A DNA stretch of 64,000 bases. Source: JAOAFZ01 sp964412815 (GTDB lineage: Bacteria > Patescibacteriota > Microgenomatia > UBA1406 > GWC2-37-13). The stretch is from the NCBI GenBank assembly GCA_964412815.1, contig CAYPQF010000042.1, positions 16,204 to 80,203 on the forward strand, written 5' to 3'. Of the stretch, positions 1 through 8,236 are shown in pieces; the first letter of the stretch is position 1; every line of letters starts with the position of its first letter. Below the pieces are notes generated by a model. That model saw nothing but the letters and a program-made list of their open reading frames with translations, was not told the origin of the DNA and did not search any database. A program made the translations under genes and the position numbers.

Positions 1-1351
1 GCCAGTCTTCTATTGCTTCCAATTTGGCGGACACAACTTTCAGAGCATCAGCATACTCGCTCAAGTCCATCTCATACTCGGTTGGGCGCTTCTGCAAAAA
101 CGCTACGTATCCGGCATATTCACTTAACAGCTTAATGCGTTCCTGGATTAAGGGGACGGTCTTTTGGACAAACTCCCGATCAAACTGGGTGGTGCCGGGT
201 ACAGCCGCAGAGTCAGGGGCATCGGCGGCATAGCTACCATCGCTTTTAACGGTGTAAAACGCCATAATGGCATCGGTCAACTCGTCTACACTCATCTGTC
301 GGATGTACATGCCGTTCATCCATTCCAGCTTTTTGATATCGAACACGGGGCCAACGGGCGAGACATCTTTCAGGTCGAAGACCTGCACAAACTCGTCCAG
401 GCTAAAGATCTCTTTTTGTTCGGGATGGCTCCAGCCCATCAGAGCCAGATAGTTGAGCATGGCCGCGGGCAGGTAGCCCTGTTCGATAAACCAGTGGGCC
501 CAGACGGGGTTTTTACGCTTGGAAAGCTTGGATTTATCCGGGTTGCGCAGAATGTTGACATGGGCGATAGTCGGGCGCTCCCAGCCGAAGGCATCGTAGA
601 GCAGGATATGCTTGGGGGTGGAGCTGATCCACTCTTCGGCACGGATGATATGGGTGATCTTCATGGCATTGTCATCTACCACCACGGCCAGATGGTAGGT
701 GGGAAAGCCATCGGACTTTAAGAGCACCTGATCGTCGATCTGGTTGGTGTTGATGGTGATCTCGCCCCGGATCAGGTCCTGAAAGGTAACATCGGTGTTG
801 TCGGGCACGAGCAGCCGGATAGTGTAGTCCGGGATTGTTTTCATGCGCTCTTCGGCCTCGGCGATATCAAAGCTGGCGACTTCCGGCTGGCGAAGCAGCT
901 GCTTGAGCTTGTTGCGGGTTGCCAGTCCGGCGTCCTGTCCTGCTTCTTTAGCGGAACGACCGTCGGCTTCGGCAATTTTCCGATACTCTTCGAGCTGTTC
1001 TTTTGAGGCAAACGAGAAGTAGGCCTTGCCCTTTTGCACGAGGTCGTAGGCATAGGTTTTGTAGAGTTCCAGCCGCTCACTTTGGCGATAGGGGCCATAG
1101 GGTCCGCCGACATTGGGGCCTTCGTCGTTGGCAATACCAAACTCGACCAGCGACTGCAAGATGCGGGCTTCGGCGCCCTCTACATAGCGGGTGCGGTCGG
1201 TGTCTTCGATGCGGACGACAAATGCGCCAGCGGCGGGATCTTGCTGCTTCGCCTTCTGTGCCACTGCCCAGTTGATGAGGGCGGTGTACAAATTACCAAT
1301 ATGGATGTCGGTGCCGGTTGGAGATGGTGCAATGCGCGTGCGGATTGTCAT
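1..1351 (-). CDS. gltX: Glutamyl-tRNA synthetase (3'-truncated by window edge)
   Basis: Charges tRNA-Glu (or tRNA-Glx) with glutamate in the cytoplasm. Reverse-strand translation begins MTIRTRIAPSPTGTDIHIGN, with the class I HIGH-type motif as HIGN. It continues with the typical RIEDTDRTR segment and a KMSKS-type motif seen as LSKRK near 520-530. The start is the ATG at 1351-1349. A TATAAT box at 1363-1358 lies six bases before it, so the mRNA is probably leaderless. About 450 residues are visible; the anticodon-binding C-terminus runs off the window. Whether it is discriminating or non-discriminating cannot be told here. Confidence 0.95.
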   Translation of the reverse strand, partial: MTIRTRIAPSPTGTDIHIGNLYTALINWAVAQKAKQQDPAAGAFVVRIEDTDRTRYVEGAEARILQSLVEFGIANDEGPNVGGPYGPYRQSERLELYKTYAYDLVQKGKAYFSFASKEQLEEYRKIAEADGRSAKEAGQDAGLATRNKLKQLLRQPEVASFDIAEAEERMKTIPDYTIRLLVPDNTDVTFQDLIRGEITINTNQIDDQVLLKSDGFPTYHLAVVVDDNAMKITHIIRAEEWISSTPKHILLYDAFGWERPTIAHVNILRNPDKSKLSKRKNPVWAHWFIEQGYLPAAMLNYLALMGWSHPEQKEIFSLDEFVQVFDLKDVSPVGPVFDIKKLEWMNGMYIRQMSVDELTDAIMAFYTVKSDGSYAADAPDSAAVPGTTQFDREFVQKTVPLIQERIKLLSEYAGYVAFLQKRPTEYEMDLSEYADALKVVSAKLEAIEDW

Positions 1352-1400
1352 AAAAGTATTATACACCGCGGCAGGTTCAAATTGAGGGAGTTTTGTAAGC

Positions 1401-1423
1401 GGGAGGGGCGTGCGGCCCCTCCC
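1401..1423 (-). terminator. G+C hairpin after the 1443-1823 gene
   Basis: Perfect 9-bp stem (GGGAGGGGC / GCCCCTCCC) with a 5-base loop, 20 bases past the stop of the upstream reverse-strand gene and before gltX. No strong U-tract follows, so it may act as an mRNA 3'-end stabiliser or a weak terminator. Similar hairpins follow other G+C-rich genes in the window. Confidence 0.6.
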
Positions 1424-1442
1424 TTCCGACTTCCGGCCCTGT

Positions 1443-1823
1443 CTAGCTGTTCCACGTGCGATAGTAGTACAGGTAGAGAGACAGCCAGGTGCCGCCAACA
1501 GAGATGCTCAGGGTGAGCCCGGGGAGCTCCCACGTCACCACAAGCAGGGTGAGGACGATCAGCATCTGGATTGCCATCTGGCTGAACCAGATGACCAGCC
1601 AGCCGTTTTCGGCGCGCTGCGCGCTGGCTGCCAGGAACGCGATCAGAAACTCAAAAATAAACACCATCAGCAGGATCATCGTCAAGTAGAGCCAGGATCG
1701 CGGCTCTCCCTCGTAGAACCCGCAACAGACGGTGAGTATCGTGGACACGAACATGAACAGATTGAGCTCGGACATGAGCCGGACACTGCGCTCCTGATCG
1801 GTTTCAATCTTCTTACGTTTCAC
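1443..1823 (-). CDS. Small multi-pass membrane protein, unknown function
   Basis: 126 residues, not recognised. After a charged N-terminus (MKRKKIETDQERSVR) there are four likely membrane segments, at about 18-36, 44-66, 74-98 and 102-120, the last ending in YLYYYRTWNS. It starts with GTG at 1823, supported by a GGGGGGAG Shine-Dalgarno just upstream and a TATAAT box at 1878-1873 that gives a leader of about 43 bases. It is the first member of the G+C-rich, leadered, hairpin-terminated gene class in this window. No catalytic motif is visible. Confidence 0.7.
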   Translation of the reverse strand: MKRKKIETDQERSVRLMSELNLFMFVSTILTVCCGFYEGEPRSWLYLTMILLMVFIFEFLIAFLAASAQRAENGWLVIWFSQMAIQMLIVLTLLVVTWELPGLTLSISVGGTWLSLYLYYYRTWNS

Positions 1824-1945
1824 TGGACTCCCCCCTGGGATTTCATGATGAAGCTGGAATGTTCGATATGCTATTATACCAAAAAACTATAGGATGATCC
1901 AGTGCAGGTAGAAAGGACTCTCGTGTGATGTGTAGGAGAAAAGAT

Positions 1946-1973
1946 CAGGGCGGGAGAGAGTTCCCCCGCCCTG
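1946..1973 (-). terminator. G+C hairpin after the 2039-2470 gene
   Basis: 9-bp stem CAGGGCGGG / CCCGCCCTG around a 10-base loop, about 65 bases beyond the stop of the two-gene membrane-protein unit at 2904-2039. No clear U-tract on the reverse strand. Confidence 0.6.
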
Positions 1974-2038
1974 TTCCGAAGAGGTCGCAGTCATGCTTGC
2001 GAGATGTTGGGGTTGGATTAAACCCCGCTTGTGTCCGC

Positions 2039-2470
2039 CTAGTAGGTCAGCTCGTTCTCCTGTTGAACACGAAACCGCCCGGCCGTCTCAAAGCCCGCGA
2101 TGCAGGCCACGATGAACGTGATGACGATCGAGATGACCGCGATCGGGAAGTCCAGCATCTGGACCCGGTACGAGATGATGATCCAGGCCACCGATACCAC
2201 GAGCAGGTACCAGTTGGACAGCGTCCAGGCCGCCACGCGGCGGCGCAGCCGCTTGCGGAAGAACACAAAGAACATCGGCCACCAGTAGACCAGCATCCAG
2301 CCGCAGGCCAGCAGCGTCGCCATGCGATGCGAGATGCCAGGCGTCAGAAAGATGCCGATCTGATAGGTCCAGAGAATGGTAAACCCGAACGCTCCGATTA
2401 GGTGCGCCAGGATCTGCCCGTCGAAGATGTCGGCGTCCTCGGTGTTCATACGGTGTGGTCTGTCGGTCAT
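2039..2470 (-). CDS. Multi-pass membrane protein, unknown function
   Basis: 143 residues, not recognised. It has four hydrophobic segments, at about 20-44, 50-72, 85-103 and 108-128, with a basic cytoplasmic-type loop FRKRLRRRV between the second and third. A strong AGGAGGT Shine-Dalgarno precedes the ATG at 2470. It follows the 2491-2904 gene by 20 bases and is probably co-transcribed with it. G+C-rich codon use; hairpin-terminated. Confidence 0.7.
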   Translation of the reverse strand: MTDRPHRMNTEDADIFDGQILAHLIGAFGFTILWTYQIGIFLTPGISHRMATLLACGWMLVYWWPMFFVFFRKRLRRRVAAWTLSNWYLLVVSVAWIIISYRVQMLDFPIAVISIVITFIVACIAGFETAGRFRVQQENELTY

Positions 2471-2490
2471 GTAGCACCTCCTGTTCTCTT

Positions 2491-2904
2491 TTAGCTGCGC
2501 CCCGTCCGATAGCTTCGCCGGTAGCGGAAGTCCATCACCAGCACGGGCACGATCACACAGACGAGCACAACGAGCGGCCAGACCTGGCTTGAGGGCTCAA
2601 GCTCACTCTTCTGGAACCAGTCCAGCGCCATGCCGCCCCACAGCCCGATCTGGATGATCAGGCTGATGTACCAGTGGCGCAGTTGAGTGGTACGCGTCCG
2701 GATGGCATAGATCAGCGCCCCGGCATACGGAGCGCTGTAGAGCACGATCCAGAACAGGGGCAAAAAGCTCGGGTTCGGCGGTGGTGGTTGGTCCCAGTCG
2801 CCAAAACCCTGCCCGATACTCATCACAACCAGGGCCACGGTAAAGGCCATCAGAGCGTTCAGGTACCAGTTGTACTGTCGTGCGGGCGGAGCGTACCTTC
2901 CCAT
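2491..2904 (-). CDS. Multi-pass membrane protein, unknown function
   Basis: 137 residues, not recognised. The N-terminus is short and basic (MGRYAPPARQY). Four likely membrane segments (about 14-32, 46-68, 77-95, 105-123) are followed by an Arg-rich tail (DFRYRRSYRTGRS). An AGGAGGA Shine-Dalgarno lies seven bases before the ATG. A TACAAT -10 box at 2954-2949 gives a leader of about 40 bases. It heads a two-gene unit with 2039-2470. Confidence 0.7.
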   Translation of the reverse strand: MGRYAPPARQYNWYLNALMAFTVALVVMSIGQGFGDWDQPPPPNPSFLPLFWIVLYSAPYAGALIYAIRTRTTQLRHWYISLIIQIGLWGGMALDWFQKSELEPSSQVWPLVVLVCVIVPVLVMDFRYRRSYRTGRS

Positions 2905-2948
2905 CGCGTCCTCCTGGATTGCAAACTACATTTCCGGAAATCACCGCA

Positions 2949-2998
2949 ATTGTATCATATTTCAATCTCACCCGTTCTTCACACAGCATCCGTATAAT
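2949..2998. promoter_or_regulatory. Divergent promoters with contrasting leaders
   Basis: On the reverse strand, TACAAT (2954-2949) drives the membrane-protein gene with a leader of about 40 bases and a Shine-Dalgarno. On the forward strand, TATAAT (2993-2998) sits only eight bases before the ATG of the Nudix gene, so that transcript is probably leaderless. The two expression styles of the window face each other here. Confidence 0.6.
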
Positions 2999-3006
2999 AT
3001 CTTCAT

Positions 3007-3537
3007 ATGAAGAAGATTACCGAGTATCACTGCTTAAAATGTGGCACGGTCCTGGACTGGAAACACGAAGGGCTGGCCGAATGTGCGGCCTGTGGCTATC
3101 ATTACTACGAAAATCCGAAAGCAACCGTGGCGATGCTGGTACTTAACCAGAACAACGAATTACTGATGGTAAAGCGGGCGCGCGAACCGGAAAAAGATAA
3201 ATGGGACTTGCCCGGCGGGTTTGTAGATACCAGAGAGAGCCTGGAAGATGCTCTGCTGCGGGAAGCCCGGGAAGAGCTTAAGCTGGAGCTGTCGAAAGAT
3301 CAGATAACCTATTTTAACTCGTACCCGGACCGGTATCTGTTTCAGGAAGTGAATTACCATGTCTTATCCGGTGTCTTTGTAGCACGTATTGCAGATACCA
3401 CTCCCCTCCACCCGGATGATGATGTTTCAGAGTATCGCTATTTTCCCCTGGATCAAATTCCCTTTGAAGAGATTGCATTTGAGAGTATGAAACAGGCGGT
3501 ACGTGATTTTATTGCAACAAATCGGGCCGCTTCTTGA
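3007..3537 (+). CDS. Nudix hydrolase with N-terminal zinc ribbon (NudC-like)
   Basis: Hydrolyses a nucleoside-diphosphate-linked substrate; which one is not clear. A four-cysteine zinc ribbon (C9, C12, C26, C29) precedes the Nudix fold. The Nudix box is complete: GGFVDTRESLEDALLREARE followed by EL, covering the Gx5Ex7REUxEE metal-binding signature at about residues 64-86. 176 residues is shorter than NADH pyrophosphatase NudC, so an ADP-ribose or NADH-type substrate is only possible. The 3' end overlaps the convergent trmD by 29 bases. Confidence 0.9.
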   Translation: MKKITEYHCLKCGTVLDWKHEGLAECAACGYHYYENPKATVAMLVLNQNNELLMVKRAREPEKDKWDLPGGFVDTRESLEDALLREAREELKLELSKDQITYFNSYPDRYLFQEVNYHVLSGVFVARIADTTPLHPDDDVSEYRYFPLDQIPFEEIAFESMKQAVRDFIATNRAAS

Positions 3538-4267
3538 GCGTTTCTTTAAAGGCCTGTTGCAGGCGCCACTTTTCGATTTCTGCATGATTGCCACCCAGCA
3601 GAACTTCCGGCACAGTCAGCTCTTCAAACACTTCCGGTCGGGTGTAGTGGGGGTATTCCAGCAACTGAACATGGGTCCGACCAGCTTGTTTGAGTCGTGT
3701 CAGTTCTGCCGACGGCCCGACCGCTTTTATCAACAAATCCAGCGGCACAGAATAAAAGCTTTCTTCTTCGGTTGCGGCTTCTTTCTTAAGAACACCATTC
3801 AACAAGCGGACAATAGAGTCGGTAATGGCAGCAGCCGCGATCTCGCCGCCGGTCATGACAAAATCTCCAATGGAAACTTCTTCGTCCACAAACCGGGTAA
3901 TGCGGTCGTCAAAGCCTTCGTAGTGTCCACACAGGATTACGACATGATCAAGCTGTGCCAGTTCCCGGGCTTTTGCCTGGTTGTAGTGAGCTCCTTTTGC
4001 AGAGGTCATCAGCACACGGGTTGACGTATCTGTAACAGTGGGGACTACAGAGCGGAGCGCGGCAATCACCGGTTCCATCTTCATCACCATCCCCACTCCA
4101 CCACCATATGGCTTATCATCAACTGTTTTATACTTGTCTGTAGCAAAGCTGCGGATATCAACTATTTCGATCCGGACCTGCTCTTTTTCGATCGCCCGTT
4201 TGATGATACTCTCGCTAAAGAACGACTGCATCATCTGCGGAAACAGGGTTAGGATAGATATTTTCAT
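3509..4267 (-). CDS. trmD: tRNA (guanine-N1)-methyltransferase TrmD
   Basis: Methylates G37 of tRNAs reading CNN codons, using S-adenosylmethionine, which prevents +1 frameshifting. 252 residues, full length. Motifs seen: N-terminal MKISILTLFPQMM, YGGGVGMVMK near residue 55, LCGHYEGFDDRI, and the trefoil-knot segment VMTGGEIAAAAITDSIVRL; the C-terminus has HYTRPEVFEELTVPEVLLGG. All are characteristic of the SPOUT enzyme TrmD. It is convergent with the Nudix gene, sharing 29 bases. Confidence 0.97.
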   Translation of the reverse strand: MKISILTLFPQMMQSFFSESIIKRAIEKEQVRIEIVDIRSFATDKYKTVDDKPYGGGVGMVMKMEPVIAALRSVVPTVTDTSTRVLMTSAKGAHYNQAKARELAQLDHVVILCGHYEGFDDRITRFVDEEVSIGDFVMTGGEIAAAAITDSIVRLLNGVLKKEAATEEESFYSVPLDLLIKAVGPSAELTRLKQAGRTHVQLLEYPHYTRPEVFEELTVPEVLLGGNHAEIEKWRLQQAFKETLKKRPDLLQ

Positions 4268-4296
4268 ATCTATATTTTACAATAGAGATTGCTATT

Positions 4297-4536
4297 ATGC
4301 TAAAAAACCTTATTCTTCGTGCAATTCGTATCTATAAACGTTCAGAGCCCGCTCGCCGGGAACTGGGGCGTCAGCTAATGATACCTGCCAGTGAATGTCG
4401 CTTTCGACCGACCTGTTCTGAATATATGGCAGAAGCGGTAGAGCGGTATGGAGCACTCAAGGGAGTCTGGCTGGGGCTACGCCGCCTTGCCCGGTGTGGC
4501 CCGTGGAGCAAGGGCGGCTTCGATCCCGTTCCCTGA
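4297..4536 (+). CDS. yidD: Membrane protein insertion efficiency factor YidD
   Basis: 79 residues. A short amphipathic N-terminus (MLKNLILRAIRIYKR) is followed by the family signature CRFRPTCSEYMAEAVERYGA and LRRLARCGPWSKGGFDPVP, with the conserved cysteines. YidD proteins help YidC insert membrane proteins. In most bacteria it sits with rnpA and yidC; neither is adjacent here. A TACAAT box at 4278-4283 is 13 bases before the ATG. Confidence 0.93.
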   Translation: MLKNLILRAIRIYKRSEPARRELGRQLMIPASECRFRPTCSEYMAEAVERYGALKGVWLGLRRLARCGPWSKGGFDPVP

Positions 4537-4649
4537 TACTTCTGCCTGCACCCTACGCAATTGGCATTCACACACTCTTAATCCCATAGTATTGAATTCC
4601 TCCTCTTTTAATGCTATAATTCTGTATCAATGTCTCAACAGGAGGACCT

Positions 4650-4946
4650 ATGTTCTATCTCTGGCTCCTGATCACGGCCCTGCTCGCAGTGCTGGGTGGC
4701 GTGGTGGGGTATCAGTCCACCCCTGCGATCATCACCCGGTACCAGTGCTTCAACATCCCGGTGCCCGATCATATGTTCGGCTGGCTGGACCGGATCTTCG
4801 AGGACACGGTCTGCTACCCCGTCGTCTACCAGGCGAGCGTCTGGGACCGGCTGAGCAGCGGGGTCACCATGTCCGTCATCTTCGTGCTGGCCTGGGTCGT
4901 GTTCACGCTGGTCGTGGACAAACTCTCCAGGAGGCGCGTCGACTAA
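4650..4946 (+). CDS. Small membrane protein, unknown function
   Basis: 98 residues, not recognised. There are two hydrophobic segments (about 3-24 and 70-90) and a central, probably extracytoplasmic loop with two cysteines (C33 and C56) that could form a disulfide; the C-terminus is basic (KLSRRRVD). The ATG at 4650 is set by the AGGAGGA Shine-Dalgarno (4640-4646), with TATAAT at 4615-4620 upstream. Member of the G+C-rich leadered class, followed by a strong hairpin. Confidence 0.7.
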   Translation: MFYLWLLITALLAVLGGVVGYQSTPAIITRYQCFNIPVPDHMFGWLDRIFEDTVCYPVVYQASVWDRLSSGVTMSVIFVLAWVVFTLVVDKLSRRRVD

Positions 4947-5006
4947 CATCTCGGCACCTATTGCAAGCTCGAATCAGGGCCCGGCCACTCCACCGGCTAC
5001 ACTCAC

Positions 5007-5036
5007 GGAGCCTCGCAGCGCATGCTGCGGGGCTCC
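5007..5036 (+). terminator. G+C hairpin after the 4650-4946 gene
   Basis: 13-bp stem (GGAGCCTCGCAGC / GCTGCGGGGCTCC, one G-U pair) with a GCAT tetraloop. It lies between the small membrane protein and the clpB promoter, and no pronounced T-run follows. Confidence 0.65.
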
Positions 5037-5060
5037 ATCCACTCATATTATCAAACCCTC

Positions 5061-5089
5061 TTGACATCTGCTAAATTTCCTTTTACAAT
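5061..5089 (+). promoter_or_regulatory. Near-consensus sigma-70-type promoter of clpB
   Basis: TTGACA (5061-5066), a 17-base spacer and TACAAT (5084-5089). The predicted transcription start, around 5096, falls inside the CIRCE-like palindrome. An extra TCTGCTAA (5067-5074) pairs with TTAGCAGA (5091-5098), adding an 8-bp inverted repeat that spans the core promoter. Confidence 0.8.
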
Positions 5090-5090
5090 A

Positions 5091-5117
5091 TTAGCAGAAC
5101 ATAAATATTATTGCTAA
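5091..5117 (+). promoter_or_regulatory. CIRCE-like operator upstream of clpB
   Basis: TTAGCA (5091-5096), 15 bases, then TGCTAA (5112-5117). Canonical CIRCE (TTAGCACTC-N9-GAGTGCTAA) has the same 27-base length and the same 15-base distance between these hexamers; here the inner CTC/GAG arms are degenerate (GAA and TAT). The position at the transcription start is where HrcA sites normally lie. HrcA itself is not in the window. Confidence 0.7.
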
Positions 5118-5170
5118 TTTGTCCGCGGGAAGCCGTCATACAGACGTATTCTTGCGGCTTACACCACCTT

Positions 5171-7312
5171 ATGAAAGGAACATACATTCCACCCGAACAG
5201 GAAGAAAACGTGCTGGAGAAATACACTGTCGATCTGACCAAAACCGCCCGATCCGGCAAAATTGACCCGGTTATCGGCCGCGACGAAGAGGTTCGCCGGG
5301 TAATTCAAATTTTATCCCGCCGCACCAAGAACAACCCGGTATTACTGGGAGATCCCGGTGTGGGAAAAACCGCTATCGTCGAAGGACTGGCGCAGCGTAT
5401 TGTAGCGGGAGATGTCCCCGATACCCTCAAGCATAAACATGTCTTAACCCTCGACCTGACCGGCCTGCTGGCTGGTGCGGCGTATCGCGGGAGTTTCGAA
5501 GAACGCATGAAAAAGATTATGGAGGCGGTCGAACAGAGCGATGGCAAGTATATTCTCTTTATCGACGAGCTGCATACTATTGTGGGAGCAGGCGGAGCCG
5601 AAGGCGCCGTCGATGCCGGAAACATTCTCAAGCCGTCTCTGGCACGCGGCATGTTGCAGGCCATTGGAGCTACCACCATCCGCGAATATCGTCAGTACAT
5701 CGAGAAAGACCCGGCACTGGAACGTCGCTTCCAGCCCGTCTATATTGACGAGCCATCACCCGAAGACAGTATCGCGATCCTGCGTGGCATTAAAGAAAAA
5801 TACGAAGTGCATCATGGCATCCGCATCTCTGACGACGCACTTATCGCGTCTGTTAATCTGTCCACCCGCTATATCACCGACCGCTATCTGCCGGACAAAG
5901 CCATCGATTTAATTGACGAGGCCGCCTCCGGTGCCAAGATCGAACTGGAGAGTATGCCGACGGAGCTGGACCAGATCAAACGCAAGATTATGCAGCTGGA
6001 TATCGAACTGGCGGCTCTCAAAAAAGAAAAAGGACTGGAGACCCGCAAACACGCAATCGAAGAAGAGCGCAAATCGCTGCAATCCCGGTTTGACGAGCTA
6101 CACAAGCGCTGGGAAGATCAGAAACAGATTATCTCCGCGCTTCAGAAAAAACGTATCAAACTGGATGAGTTAAAAGCTGAGCTGGAAAAAGCCCAGCGGG
6201 AGGTTGACCTGAACAAAGCAGCCGAACTGCAATATGGCAAGATTCCGGAGATTGAAAAAGAGATTGCCGCAGTCGAACAGAACTGGAAACAGATTCCCAA
6301 CGATGAACGCATCCTGCGCGAAGAAGTAACCGAAGAAGATATCGCCCGCATTGTCGGTCGCTGGACCGGTATTCCGGTAACCCGCCTGCTCTCGACCGAA
6401 TCTGAACGGCTGGCTCATCTGGAAGACGAGATGAAGGCGCGGGTAATTGGGCAGGACCATGCTCTGCACAAAATTGCCAACGCCGTGCGTCGTTCGCGAG
6501 CCGGTTTGAGCGAAGAGAATAAACCTATCGGATCGTTTATGTTTCTGGGACCAACCGGTGTCGGTAAAACCGAGACCGCTAAAGCACTCGCATACGCATT
6601 ATTTAATGATGAAAAAGCCATGGTGCGCATTGATATGGGGGAATATCAGGAAGCACACACTATCGCTCGGTTAATTGGCGCACCCCCTGGCTACATCGGC
6701 TATGACGAAGGTGGACAGCTCACAGAAGCAGTCCGCCGGAAGCCATATTCGGTGGTCCTCTTTGATGAGGTCGAAAAAGCTCACCCCCAGGTCTTTAATG
6801 CCTTTCTGCAGATTCTTGACGAGGGACATCTGACCGACAGTAAAGGCCGCAAGGTGAACTTTAAGAATACCATTATTATTATGACCTCTAATCTGGGCTC
6901 CGAAGCCTTTAAGATGGAGATGAGTGCAGAAGGCCGTACTGAGTACATTATGGACAAAGTCCGTACCTTCTTTAAGCCGGAGTTTATCAACCGCCTGGAC
7001 TCTCAAATTATCTTCCAGCCACTGACCGCGGAGATGGTCAGCCAGATTGTTGAGATTCAACTGGCAGAGGTTAAGGCACGGCTGAAAAAGCAAAATCTCG
7101 ATATTGAGTTTAGCGAGGCCGTCCGGGCTCATCTGGCCGCTTCAGGCTTTGATGAAGTCTACGGCGCCCGCCCGCTGAAGCGGGTTATTAACGAACTCGT
7201 AATTGACGAAGTAGCCTTACAGATTGTCGAAGGCAAGATTAAACCGCTCGATACCATTCGGGTAGATTACAAACAGAATAAGGTAGTGATTGAGGTACAG
7301 AAACCGAACTAA
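5171..7312 (+). CDS. clpB: ClpB-type AAA+ disaggregase lacking the N domain
   Basis: ATP-driven unfolding and disaggregation of proteins together with DnaK. About 713 residues from the ATG at 5171. First AAA module: LEKYTVDLTKTARSGKIDPV, GDPGVGKTA (Walker A), FIDELHTIVGAGG. A coiled-coil M domain lies at about 270-390. Second module: GPTGVGKTE, SVVLFDEVEKAHPQVFN, then GARPLKRVI near the end. The usual N domain of about 150 residues is absent. The longer TTG reading from 5111 is unlikely because that codon lies in the operator; a GTG at 5210 with an upstream AGGAAG is an alternative start. Heat-shock control by HrcA is inferred from the CIRCE-like site. Confidence 0.93.
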   Translation: MKGTYIPPEQEENVLEKYTVDLTKTARSGKIDPVIGRDEEVRRVIQILSRRTKNNPVLLGDPGVGKTAIVEGLAQRIVAGDVPDTLKHKHVLTLDLTGLLAGAAYRGSFEERMKKIMEAVEQSDGKYILFIDELHTIVGAGGAEGAVDAGNILKPSLARGMLQAIGATTIREYRQYIEKDPALERRFQPVYIDEPSPEDSIAILRGIKEKYEVHHGIRISDDALIASVNLSTRYITDRYLPDKAIDLIDEAASGAKIELESMPTELDQIKRKIMQLDIELAALKKEKGLETRKHAIEEERKSLQSRFDELHKRWEDQKQIISALQKKRIKLDELKAELEKAQREVDLNKAAELQYGKIPEIEKEIAAVEQNWKQIPNDERILREEVTEEDIARIVGRWTGIPVTRLLSTESERLAHLEDEMKARVIGQDHALHKIANAVRRSRAGLSEENKPIGSFMFLGPTGVGKTETAKALAYALFNDEKAMVRIDMGEYQEAHTIARLIGAPPGYIGYDEGGQLTEAVRRKPYSVVLFDEVEKAHPQVFNAFLQILDEGHLTDSKGRKVNFKNTIIIMTSNLGSEAFKMEMSAEGRTEYIMDKVRTFFKPEFINRLDSQIIFQPLTAEMVSQIVEIQLAEVKARLKKQNLDIEFSEAVRAHLAASGFDEVYGARPLKRVINELVIDEVALQIVEGKIKPLDTIRVDYKQNKVVIEVQKPN

Positions 7313-7317
7313 GACAA

Positions 7318-7611
7318 TTAAAAACTGTTCTGGTACGTTCTAATAGTAGTTGAAGAGTCTTTAGAAGTTTTCTTCATAAAGAAATAATGTGAGGGGCGGG
7401 CACTTCGGCCCGCCCCCTCAGGCTGGGGAGAAGCGGCGACTATCGTCGAACCGCTGGCACCGCTCTCAGCAGCCCTCTGGAAATGAGCCGCCTCGGCATC
7501 GGCAACCCGCCTTTTTTCCGACCACTGATGCAGCCAGACAAACAGACCGCCGACTCCGCCAAGAGCAAGGCCTCCCGCAATCAGCAAAATCGCGATCATT
7601 CCGCCGTCCAT
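7318..7611 (-). CDS. Small single-pass membrane protein, C-terminus uncertain
   Basis: 97 residues in the open frame. The start MDGGMIAILLIAGGLALGG is a membrane anchor (about 3-30), followed by a short charged region (HQWSEKRRVADAEAAHFQR). The ATG at 7611 has AAAGGG upstream and a TATAAT-type box about 40 bases away. The last 25-30 codons run through a G+C hairpin that elsewhere follows stop codons, and a TGA in another frame sits right before the hairpin. The true protein may be shorter and the frame may carry an indel. Confidence 0.5.
   Translation of the reverse strand: MDGGMIAILLIAGGLALGGVGGLFVWLHQWSEKRRVADAEAAHFQRAAESGASGSTIVAASPQPEGAGRSARPSHYFFMKKTSKDSSTTIRTYQNSF
7393..7416 (-). terminator. 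G+C hairpin (terminator-like)
   Basis: Perfect 9-bp stem GGGGCGGGC / GCCCGCCCC with the six-base loop ACTTCG. It resembles the hairpins that follow the other G+C-rich genes, but here it overlaps the open frame of the small membrane protein. Confidence 0.55.
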
Positions 7612-7690
7612 AACGGACCCTTTCCGATACACGGGCTTGATTAGATAAAATATTATAAGATATAAAGCAGAGAAAAGCAAGTTTAGCCTG

Positions 7691-8221
7691 TTATAGCAAC
7701 TTTTCCATGAAGTACACATCCAGATACCCCGTATCAGTTTTCAGTTCCCGTTCCAACAAGCCCACATCATGGAATCCCAAACCAAGATACATACGATGCG
7801 CAGCGTCCTGGGTTGCAGTAACCGTTAACTGTACTTTTTTGATGCCATGCCGGGTTTTCATTTGTTCTATCAAAGCAGTAAGCAGGCGTTTTGCGATTCC
7901 CTGTTTTCTCAATGCTTCTGTTACATAGACAGCGGAGACATTTCCTACATGTCGTATTCGTTTGGTACTGCTCCAATAAGCTCCGGTCATACCGACAATA
8001 CGATCTTCGCCAAACGCAAAGAGCATAATTCCGCCTTGACCATCGGTATTGTTCTTAAACTTTTCCTGCCAGTACGCATCTGTTTTTGCAGCTTCAATCT
8101 GATATTCGGAAGTATAGGCGTTTGGCTCGTTTTGTAATGCTTCGAGGCGGAAGCGACGATATTCCTGCCAGCGTTCCGGCGGGAGTTCCCCAATAGTAAT
8201 GTGAGAGTTCGCAGAGCTCAT
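7691..8221 (-). CDS. GNAT-family N-acetyltransferase
   Basis: 176 residues from the ATG at 8221 (MSSANSHITIGELPPERW). The acetyl-CoA-binding motif A is seen as VSAVYVTEALRKQGIAKRLL, and motif B as LTVTATQDAAHRMYLGLGFH. GNAT enzymes transfer acetyl from acetyl-CoA to an amine. The substrate cannot be predicted, although the layout resembles RimI-like and small-molecule acetyltransferases. It lies 15 bases downstream of the EVE gene and could share its transcript. Confidence 0.88.
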   Translation of the reverse strand: MSSANSHITIGELPPERWQEYRRFRLEALQNEPNAYTSEYQIEAAKTDAYWQEKFKNNTDGQGGIMLFAFGEDRIVGMTGAYWSSTKRIRHVGNVSAVYVTEALRKQGIAKRLLTALIEQMKTRHGIKKVQLTVTATQDAAHRMYLGLGFHDVGLLERELKTDTGYLDVYFMEKLL

Positions 8222-8236
8222 ATGGTATGGTAGCAA

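Noticed and set aside
164..721. Long forward frames opposite gltX
   Set aside because: They are antisense to a clearly conserved glutamyl-tRNA synthetase and look like shadow frames from G+C bias.
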